Source: Shimia thalassica
GTDB lineage: Bacteria; Pseudomonadota; Alphaproteobacteria; Rhodobacterales; Rhodobacteraceae
Assembly: GCF_001458215.1 (NCBI RefSeq)
Contig: NZ_CYTW01000002.1
Coordinates: 496,001-560,000 of the forward strand
Length of the DNA: 64,000 bases
Reading direction: 5' to 3'
The translations under genes and the position numbers were made by a program. This document shows positions 57,634-64,000 of the stretch, piece after piece. Numbering within the stretch: position 1 is the first letter of the stretch; every line of letters begins with the position of its first letter. The notes under the pieces are model-generated. The model did no database searches. It was not told where the DNA came from and saw only the letters and a program-made list of their open reading frames with translations.

Positions 57634-58868
57634 TGCGAAAGACCGGCCTGTTGAGCGCCGCTTGTCACAATGGCCAGTGCTTCCGGATTGCCGGCAAATC
57701 GGCTCTGGGCTTCTTCCCAGATGGCCTGTGCCTGATCAAGATCTCCAAGGACACCCAAGGCGCCGATCAAACGGGCCCATTCCTGCGGGCTTCCGCCTTC
57801 GGTGGCCAAACGATCAGACAGGCGCGTGACCATGCCACGGATCATCTCTTGCTGGTCTTCTGTGCTCATCTCCTGAGCCGCCTGCATATCTTCTGCACTT
57901 GGACCGCTCAGACCCTGACCTGTAACAGGCGCCTGCGGTGGCAATTCGTATTCAACACCAGACAGCCACGCCAGTTCCTGAATGCGGGACCGGATCGGGG
58001 CCACCCATGGATCATTGGGTGCGCTTTCATTCAGAAGATTGCTCCAAAGACGGAAAGCCAGATCGGGGCGGCCGTTCTGGATCAGCATCAAACCCCAGTA
58101 ATAGCGGCCAAGCTTATCCGACGGCTCAATCCGCAAAGCCGCACGCAACGCGGTTTCGGCCTCGGGAGAGACATAGCCTTCGGCCGCTGCAATATAGAGT
58201 TCGGCAAGGAACATGTGATCGTCCAGCGTTGCCTGGCCCGCCTTGAGGCGCACAACATTGCTCTGTGCCACATAGGCCCGCTTTACGTTGCCAAGATTGG
58301 CTTCGTTTCTGGCCAGCAAGGTCTGGCCTTGCAGGTCATCAGGCCGGTCCTTGACGGTCTGGCGCAGCTTTTCGATCAACGCACCATATTCTCCGTCAGG
58401 TTCACTTGCGGGGCGAACCGGTAGCTTGTCTTCGTATTCGGCTTGCGACAGGCGGGTCGCGTGTCTTTCAGTTGCATCATCGATGCGCTGTTGCAGGGGC
58501 ATGTCATCATACCCCGGTGCCCCGAGCTGAGCATAAAGGGCTGCGGTTCCCCCGACGAGAACAACCCCCATCAAAACCGCAACAACCCGGCCTGCCATCA
58601 CGGGCTGGCCTCCGGTGTCTCCGCCTTCTTGAAGCTGTGCATCGGCCGCCAGAATGCGCCGCGAGATTTCGGTGCGGATCCGTTCGGCATCTTCTGCGTT
58701 GATCACACCACGAGAGAGATCCTTTTCAACCTCTTTCAGCTGGTCCTGATACACACGCAAATCATATGCAGCGGGAGATTCCTCACCGGTGCGCCCCTTA
58801 AACAGAGCGACGGCAAAAAGGCCCGCAATCATCAAAGCTCCGGCGATTGCCACGATCCAGAATATCAT
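57630..58868 (-). CDS. ccmI: Cytochrome c maturation protein CcmI
   Basis: A 412-residue inner-membrane protein. Helices lie at about residues 3-23 and 92-113, flanking a cytoplasmic loop typical of the CcmI-1 domain (AYDLRVYQDQLKEVEKDLSRGVI). The periplasmic part from residue 115 has TPR-like repeats (LLARNEANLGNVKRAYVAQ, GRYYWGLMLIQNGRPDLAFRLW) that capture apocytochrome c and present it to the heme ligase. The ATG at 58868 follows GGAGGCAAA. It is the first gene of the operon. Confidence 0.93.
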   Translation of the reverse strand: MIFWIVAIAGALMIAGLFAVALFKGRTGEESPAAYDLRVYQDQLKEVEKDLSRGVINAEDAERIRTEISRRILAADAQLQEGGDTGGQPVMAGRVVAVLMGVVLVGGTAALYAQLGAPGYDDMPLQQRIDDATERHATRLSQAEYEDKLPVRPASEPDGEYGALIEKLRQTVKDRPDDLQGQTLLARNEANLGNVKRAYVAQSNVVRLKAGQATLDDHMFLAELYIAAAEGYVSPEAETALRAALRIEPSDKLGRYYWGLMLIQNGRPDLAFRLWSNLLNESAPNDPWVAPIRSRIQELAWLSGVEYELPPQAPVTGQGLSGPSAEDMQAAQEMSTEDQQEMIRGMVTRLSDRLATEGGSPQEWARLIGALGVLGDLDQAQAIWEEAQSRFAGNPEALAIVTSGAQQAGLSQ

Positions 58869-59047
58869 TTTGCCTCCAGCTTCAGGTTCCCTTCATCTAA
58901 TGCGCCACGGCCTCGGGAAAAAGGGTAAATCGTTTACGACAGCACGTATGTCGCAACCAGCCAGCAAACCGCCGGTTTGAATGAGGTGAAATTCGTCCTG
59001 ATTCTGCATTACTCTTGTCATACCTGCCCGAACTCGGAATCAGACAC

Positions 59048-60295
59048 ATGAGACGTTATTCAGCTTTTGCTATCGCCCGCGAGGCCGCCCGGTTTCACAC
59101 CGGATGGGAGCGCGCGTGGCGCTCGCCCGAACCAAAGAAAAAATACGACGTGATTATCGTCGGTGCAGGGGGGCATGGTCTTGCCACTGCATTTTATCTT
59201 GGCAAGAATTACGGCATCACCAATGTCGCGATCATCGAAAAAGGGTGGCTTGGTGGCGGCAACACTGGCCGTAACACCACGATTATCCGGTCGAATTATC
59301 TTCAGGACCCTTCGGCAGCACTCTATGAAAAAGCGCGCTCGCTTTATGAGACCATGTCTCAGGATCTGAACTATAACGTGATGTTCAGCCCTCGTGGCGT
59401 GATCATGCTCGCCCAGACCGAAAGTGAAATCCGCGGATATCAGCGCACGGCGCATGCCAATGCCCTGCAAGGTGTCAAAACCGAATTCATCGGCCCGCAG
59501 CGGGTCAAGGAGCTGGTGCCGATCATCAATCTCGATGGACCACGCTATCCCGTGCTGGGTGGTCTCTGGCAGGAACGCGGCGGCACGGGCCGTCACGATG
59601 CGGTGGCATGGGGCTATGCGCGGGCCTGTTCCGACATGGGCATGGATATCATCCAGAAATGCGAAGTCACGGGCGTGCGTCAGGAAGGCGGCAAGGTCAC
59701 CGGCGTTGACACAACCAAAGGCCCGATCGATTGCGACAAGCTGGGCCTCGTTGTGGCCGGTAACTCGGGCGATCTGGCGAACATGGCAGGCTTCCGTCTG
59801 CCGATGGAGTCGGTTGCCCTTCAGGCGCTGGTGTCCGAGCCGATCAAACCCTGCATGGACGTGGTCGTAATGGCCAACACCGTGCACGGCTATATGTCCC
59901 AGTCGGACAAAGGCGAAATGGTCATCGGCGGCGGCACCGACGGGTTCAACAACTACACCCAGCGCGGTTCGTTCCACCATGTCGAGGAAACCGTGCGCGC
60001 TCTTGTGGAGACCTTCCCGATGGTGTCACGCCTGAAAATGCTGCGCCAGTGGGGCGGTATCGTGGACGTGACCGGCGACCGTAGCCCCGTGATTGGCAAA
60101 ACGCCTCTCGGCAATTGTTTCATCAACGCAGGTTGGGGCACCGGCGGCTTCAAGGCCATTCCCGGCGGCGGCTGGGCCACGGCCGAGCTGATCGCCAAGG
60201 GCGAACCCGGACCGCTCAGCGCCGAATTTGGCATGGAACGTTTCATCGAAGGCCGCTTCATTGACGAAAGCGTCGCGGCTGGCGTAGCACACTAA
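59048..60295 (+). CDS. soxB: Sarcosine oxidase subunit beta
   Basis: A 415-residue flavoprotein and catalytic subunit of heterotetrameric sarcosine oxidase, which demethylates sarcosine to glycine and formaldehyde or methylene-THF. The start MRRYSAFAIAREAARFHTGWERAW is typical, then the FAD fold YDVIIVGAGGHGLATAFYL, GWLGGGNTGRNTTIIRSNYL and the C-terminal FINAGWGTGGFKAIPGGGWA. I chose the ATG at 59048; the 11 codons before it begin without a family match. soxD follows after 15 bases. Confidence 0.96.
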   Translation: MRRYSAFAIAREAARFHTGWERAWRSPEPKKKYDVIIVGAGGHGLATAFYLGKNYGITNVAIIEKGWLGGGNTGRNTTIIRSNYLQDPSAALYEKARSLYETMSQDLNYNVMFSPRGVIMLAQTESEIRGYQRTAHANALQGVKTEFIGPQRVKELVPIINLDGPRYPVLGGLWQERGGTGRHDAVAWGYARACSDMGMDIIQKCEVTGVRQEGGKVTGVDTTKGPIDCDKLGLVVAGNSGDLANMAGFRLPMESVALQALVSEPIKPCMDVVVMANTVHGYMSQSDKGEMVIGGGTDGFNNYTQRGSFHHVEETVRALVETFPMVSRLKMLRQWGGIVDVTGDRSPVIGKTPLGNCFINAGWGTGGFKAIPGGGWATAELIAKGEPGPLSAEFGMERFIEGRFIDESVAAGVAH

Positions 60296-60310
60296 GGAGG
60301 GTTATCTCAC

Positions 60311-60640
60311 ATGCTAACTCTAAAATGCCCCTACTGCGGTGTAGACGCAGAAGAAACCGAACTGCACGCCGAAGGCGAAGCGCACCTGAAACGTTTTGGT
60401 CCCGGCTCGTCGGATGACGACTTTGAAAGCTATCTCTTCATGCGCGAGAACCCCAAGGGCGTGCATTTCGAACGCTGGCGCCATCAAAGCGGCTGCGGCA
60501 AATTTTTCCACGCTGCCCGTTGCACCATGACGTTGCAGGTCTTCGGCACCTATCCGGCCCAAACTCTGGAACCGCCGCAAGACATCAAAGACAAAATTTC
60601 CGCCACATATCCCGGCTGGTCCTGGAGAGAATTCCAATGA
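60311..60640 (+). CDS. soxD: Sarcosine oxidase subunit delta
   Basis: A 109-residue zinc-binding subunit. CPYCG at residues 6-10 and the later HQSGCGKFFHAARC supply ligands of the structural zinc; RWRHQSGCGKFFHAARCT is the diagnostic segment. The ATG follows AGGAGGGTTATCTCAC. Order soxB-D-A-G is that of classical sarcosine oxidase operons. Confidence 0.96.
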   Translation: MLTLKCPYCGVDAEETELHAEGEAHLKRFGPGSSDDDFESYLFMRENPKGVHFERWRHQSGCGKFFHAARCTMTLQVFGTYPAQTLEPPQDIKDKISATYPGWSWREFQ

Positions 60641-60701
60641 CCTTTCAGTGTTCCGTAAATACTCAAATCCCGACACCCGCCACCCAGAGGAGGCCTCTCG
60701 C

Positions 60702-63700
60702 ATGAGCACCCGTCTCGCATCAGGCGGCCGTCTGCTGAACAAGGGCAAACAAGTCCACTTCAGCTTCAACGGCAAGCAACTGACCGGCTTCGAAGGCGAT
60801 ACACTTGCCTCGGCCCTTCTGGCCAATGACCAGATGATGATTGGCCGGTCTTTCAAATACCACCGTCCCCGCGGCATCGTGGCCAGCGGCGCCGAAGAAC
60901 CCAATGCCTTGTTCAATATGGGCGAGGGCGGCAAGTTTGAACCGAACCAGCGCGCCACTACGACAGAGCTGTTCAACGGCTTGTCCTGTGCGTCGCAAAA
61001 CCACTGGCCGAGCCTCGAGTTCGACATCGGCGCAATCAACAACCACATGACGCGCTTCTTCCCGGCGGGTTTCTACTACAAGACCTTCATGTTCCCGGCG
61101 TTTGCATGGAAACATGTGTTCGAACCCATCGTGCGCCAATCCGCCGGTCTGGGCAAAGCGCCCAAAGACCGTGACGTCGACACTTACGAGCATTTCTATG
61201 CTTACGTAGACGTTGTCATCATTGGCGGCGGCGTTGCGGGCCTGCAAGCGGCCAAGGCCGCCGGCGCATCCGGCGCCAAAGTCATCCTGATGGAGCAGAC
61301 CCCGCACTGGGGTGGACGGGCCCCTGTGGATGGCGGCGACGTCGACGGCATGCCTGTCGAAGACTACATCACAACCTTGATCAACGACCTGAAGCAAATG
61401 CCCAACGTCACCATGCGCAACCGCATGATGGGGGCAGGGGTCTATGACCACGGCTACGTTCTTGGCTATGAACGTGTGACGGATCACACACCGCTTGAAA
61501 ACGGTCCACGCCATCGCCTCTGGCGCATCCGCACCAAGCAGATCGTAACCGCAACCGGTGCCATCGAACGCCCATTGTCCTTTGCGGGCAATGACATTCC
61601 TGGCGTGATGCTGGCCTCGGCCGTGCGCGACTATGTCGTGGACTATGGCGTTTCGATCGGGGATCGCACCGTGGTTGTGACAAACAACGACGATGCCTAC
61701 CGCACTGCGATTGCCCTGAAAAAGGCTGGTCTTGAAGTGCCCGTCGTTCTGGATGCCCGTGCATCGGGTGGCGGCGCGCTGGCAGAGGAAGCCAAGGCTC
61801 TGGGCATCCGTGTCGAAAACGGCAAGGGCATCGCCAAAGTCAAAGGCGGCAAACGCGTGACCGGCGTTGCGATCTGTGCGCAGGCCGGTGAAGGCTCGGT
61901 TCTGGAAGAGATCAAATGTGATGCCGTGGCAATGTCAGGTGGATGGTCGCCTGTTGTGCACCTGTGGTCGCACTGTGGCGGCAAATTGATCTGGGACGAT
62001 GCCCAGGCGCATTTCCGCCCGGATGCAACCCGTCCGCCCAAAGGCGCGGATGGAGAAGGCTTTGTTATTCCGGCCGGAATCGCAAATGGCCCTCTTGATC
62101 TGCCTGCCGTTCTGGCAGATGCCCATGCGGCGGGACTTGCCGCGGTTAAGGCCATCGGCATGACAAGCGATGTCACCGCTCCCGTGGCCGAAGAGAAACC
62201 CGAAGCCGCGATGGAACCTGTCTGGCTGATGCCGCAAGGGGCGGGTCCCAAGCTGCGCATCAAAACCTGGCTGGATTACCAGAACGACGTCAAGGTATCG
62301 GATGTCCGTCTTGCCGCGCAGGAAGGCTATGAAAGTGTCGAACACACCAAGCGTTACACCACGCTGGGCATGGCAACCGATCAGGGCAAACTGTCCAACA
62401 TCAACGGTCTGGCCACATTGGCCGGTCAGCTGAACGCTCCGATCCCAGCGGTGGGCACCACCACATTTCGTCCGCCCTATACCCCGATCAGCTTTGGTGC
62501 GATCGCGGGCGAGGCACGCGACGAGGTGTTCCAACCCCTGCGCCGCACGCCCATTTCGGGCTGGCACGCGGACAACAACGCCTTTGACGAACCTGTGGGT
62601 CAATGGCGTCGTCCGTATTGCTATCCGCAAAACGGCGAAAGCCACGCGGATGCGGTCAAGCGCGAGATCAACCAGACCCGGACCTCTGTCGGTCTTCTGG
62701 ATGCCTCGACCCTTGGCAAGATCATCGTCAAAGGACCGGATGCGGGCAAGTTCATGGACATGATGTACACCAACATGATGTCGACCCTGAAACCCGGCAA
62801 ATGCCGCTATGGTCTGATGTGTAACGAAAACGGCTTCCTGATGGATGACGGGGTTGTTGCCCGCATCGACGAGGATACGTTCCTGTGCCACACCACCACC
62901 GGCGGGGCAGAGCGTATTCACGGCTGGATGGAAGACTGGCTGCAATGCGAATGGTGGGACTGGAAGGTCTATACCGCCAACGTGACCGAGCAATATGCCC
63001 AGATCGCGGTTGTTGGTCCGAACGCCCGTAAAGTCATTGAAAAGCTTGGCGGTGACATGGATGTCTCGAAAGAGGCACTCGCCTTTATGGAGTGGAAAGA
63101 CGGTAAGATCGGCGACTTTGACGCCCGTGCTTACCGTATTTCGTTCTCGGGCGAGCTGTCTTACGAGATTGCCGTGCCTGCATCACAGGGCCGTGCCTTC
63201 TGGGACGCGCTGCTTGAGGCAGGTGCCGAGTTTGGCATCATGCCTTACGGGACCGAAGGATTGCACGTCATGCGGGCCGAGAAGGGCTTTATCATGATTG
63301 GCGACGAAACCGACGGCACTGTCATTCCTCAGGATCTTAACCTCAACTGGGCGATCTCCAAGAAGAAGGAAGACTTTCTTGGCAAGCGCGCACAGCTGCG
63401 GGACCACATGGCAAGTGCGGACCGCTGGAAACTGGTGGGTCTGGAAACGCTGGACGGATCGGTTATTCCCGACGGGTCCTACATTCCGGCAGATGGCAAC
63501 AACGCCAATGGACAACGCAACGTTCAGGGGCGCGTGACATCGACCTATTATTCGCCAACTCTGGATCGCGGCATCGCGATGGCATTGGTTCACAACGGCC
63601 TTGACCGGATGGGTGACGTGATCGAATGCAATACGGTCAGTGGCACGATGATCAAGGCAAAGATCGTTGATCCTGTCTTTTATGACAAAGAAGGAGAAAA

Positions 63701-63713
63701 GCAGAATGTCTAA
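60702..63713 (+). CDS. soxA: Sarcosine oxidase subunit alpha
   Basis: A 1003-residue subunit. The N-terminal [2Fe-2S]-like fold (residues 18-100, lacking a cluster in this family) is followed by an NAD-binding domain, YVDVVIIGGGVAGLQAAKAAGASGAKVILME (about residue 168), and a C-terminal GcvT-like folate-binding domain (from about 600, TSVGLLDASTLGKIIVKGPDAGKFMD) that captures the methylene group on THF. The ATG at 60702 follows AGAGGAGGCCTCTCGC, where AGAGG and CCTCT can pair over the ribosome-binding site. It overlaps soxG by 8 bases. Confidence 0.96.
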   Translation: MSTRLASGGRLLNKGKQVHFSFNGKQLTGFEGDTLASALLANDQMMIGRSFKYHRPRGIVASGAEEPNALFNMGEGGKFEPNQRATTTELFNGLSCASQNHWPSLEFDIGAINNHMTRFFPAGFYYKTFMFPAFAWKHVFEPIVRQSAGLGKAPKDRDVDTYEHFYAYVDVVIIGGGVAGLQAAKAAGASGAKVILMEQTPHWGGRAPVDGGDVDGMPVEDYITTLINDLKQMPNVTMRNRMMGAGVYDHGYVLGYERVTDHTPLENGPRHRLWRIRTKQIVTATGAIERPLSFAGNDIPGVMLASAVRDYVVDYGVSIGDRTVVVTNNDDAYRTAIALKKAGLEVPVVLDARASGGGALAEEAKALGIRVENGKGIAKVKGGKRVTGVAICAQAGEGSVLEEIKCDAVAMSGGWSPVVHLWSHCGGKLIWDDAQAHFRPDATRPPKGADGEGFVIPAGIANGPLDLPAVLADAHAAGLAAVKAIGMTSDVTAPVAEEKPEAAMEPVWLMPQGAGPKLRIKTWLDYQNDVKVSDVRLAAQEGYESVEHTKRYTTLGMATDQGKLSNINGLATLAGQLNAPIPAVGTTTFRPPYTPISFGAIAGEARDEVFQPLRRTPISGWHADNNAFDEPVGQWRRPYCYPQNGESHADAVKREINQTRTSVGLLDASTLGKIIVKGPDAGKFMDMMYTNMMSTLKPGKCRYGLMCNENGFLMDDGVVARIDEDTFLCHTTTGGAERIHGWMEDWLQCEWWDWKVYTANVTEQYAQIAVVGPNARKVIEKLGGDMDVSKEALAFMEWKDGKIGDFDARAYRISFSGELSYEIAVPASQGRAFWDALLEAGAEFGIMPYGTEGLHVMRAEKGFIMIGDETDGTVIPQDLNLNWAISKKKEDFLGKRAQLRDHMASADRWKLVGLETLDGSVIPDGSYIPADGNNANGQRNVQGRVTSTYYSPTLDRGIAMALVHNGLDRMGDVIECNTVSGTMIKAKIVDPVFYDKEGEKQNV

Positions 63714-64000
63714 TGTTGTGAGTGCATTGGCGGGCGTTTCTCACGCCGGATTTGCCAAGATTGAAGAAACGGGCCTGAACGGAATGATCACCGTGCGTGG
63801 CGATCTGGGCTCTTCTGAAATGGCGGCAGCGGTCAAAGCGGCGACCGGCGCGTCTGTGCCGGCCATCCGCAAGATCGCGGCCGGCGACAAGGGCCGTGTG
63901 GCATGGATGTCGCCGGACGAGCTGTTGGTGATTGTGGCTTATGACGATGTGGCCGACACCATGGCTGCGCTGAACGACGGGTTGTCCGGTGTGCATGCAC
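63706..64000 (+). CDS. soxG: Sarcosine oxidase subunit gamma (3' truncated by the window edge)
   Basis: The first 98 codons are visible, open to the end of the window. The start MSNVVSALAGVSHAGFAKI follows AAGGAGAAAAGCAGA and overlaps the soxA stop by 8 bases. The region MSPDELLVIV matches the GcvT-like gamma subunit (about 185 residues in full), which packs against alpha and beta. Confidence 0.9.
   Translation, partial: MSNVVSALAGVSHAGFAKIEETGLNGMITVRGDLGSSEMAAAVKAATGASVPAIRKIAAGDKGRVAWMSPDELLVIVAYDDVADTMAALNDGLSGVHA

Overview
The window reads as a contiguous piece of chromosome from a marine alphaproteobacterium of the Roseobacter group (Rhodobacteraceae). The evidence is family content: form I aerobic CO dehydrogenase, tetrameric sarcosine oxidase (soxBDAG order), GapR/DUF2312, a TraR/DksA-type zinc protein, CcmI-RuvX-DUF1289, an ActP-type symporter with its DUF4212 small subunit, an RTX exoprotein and moderately high GC. 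This is an inference from gene families; no 16S or other taxonomic marker lies in the window. I see no prophage, insertion sequence or CRISPR array.

Layout. 1-3.6 kb: the end of a FliM/FliN-like flagellar gene, then a sulfide/persulfide detoxification set (metallo-beta-lactamase, two YeeE/YedE-type membrane halves, DUF442 phosphatase/sulfurtransferase), divergent from a DksA-like gene. 3.7-10.3 kb: a FadB-type beta-oxidation protein, small proteins including GapR, a sulfotransferase-like protein, an orphan ABC permease and a LysR regulator. 10.4-18.3 kb: a tight six-gene operon (HyuA, HyuB, FAD oxidoreductase, HpcH/HpaI aldolase, aminotransferase, NAD-dependent sugar dehydrogenase) with a LysR box in front; its substrate is not evident. 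18.3-27.4 kb: a complete aerobic CO dehydrogenase cluster on the minus strand (coxC, M, S, L, D, E, F, a MocA-like gene, a 30-codon micro-ORF and coxG). 27.9-31.7 kb: synthesis and phosphorolysis of glucosylglycerate, a compatible solute. 31.9-36.9 kb: LysR, zinc-ribbon protein, SbtA-like bicarbonate permease, MerR with a divergent flavoprotein, tRNA-Thr. 37-39.8 kb: ackA-pta and a flavin reductase. 39.9-48.6 kb: an acetate module on the minus strand (acs, adk, DUF4212, actP-like symporter, a cNMP/CBS/DUF294 protein and a membrane PAS-exonuclease). 49-54 kb: a large RTX protein divergent from an outer-membrane-type protein, then a FAD oxidoreductase. 54-59 kb: dusA, a TauE permease, a PhyH-like protein and the ccmI-ruvX-DUF1289 operon. 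59-64 kb: soxB, soxD, soxA and the start of soxG.

How it fits together. The genes describe a coastal heterotroph that supplements organic carbon with CO oxidation, scavenges acetate with AMP recycling (acs next to adk), demethylates sarcosine, handles sulfide and accumulates glucosylglycerate. The most distinctive signals outside standard genes are: two exact 14-bp direct repeats 21 bp apart, directly downstream of the LytTR-domain regulator gene coxC and directly upstream of a weak promoter for coxMSL; a translationally coupled 30-residue ORF ending in Cys-Cys inside the CO dehydrogenase maturation genes; a perfectly symmetrical 44-nt hairpin beside tRNA-Thr; and the unassigned hyu/aldolase/aminotransferase operon.

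Limits: everything was read by eye without searches. Start codons were chosen from ribosome-binding sites and family length. Residue numbers are counted from those starts.
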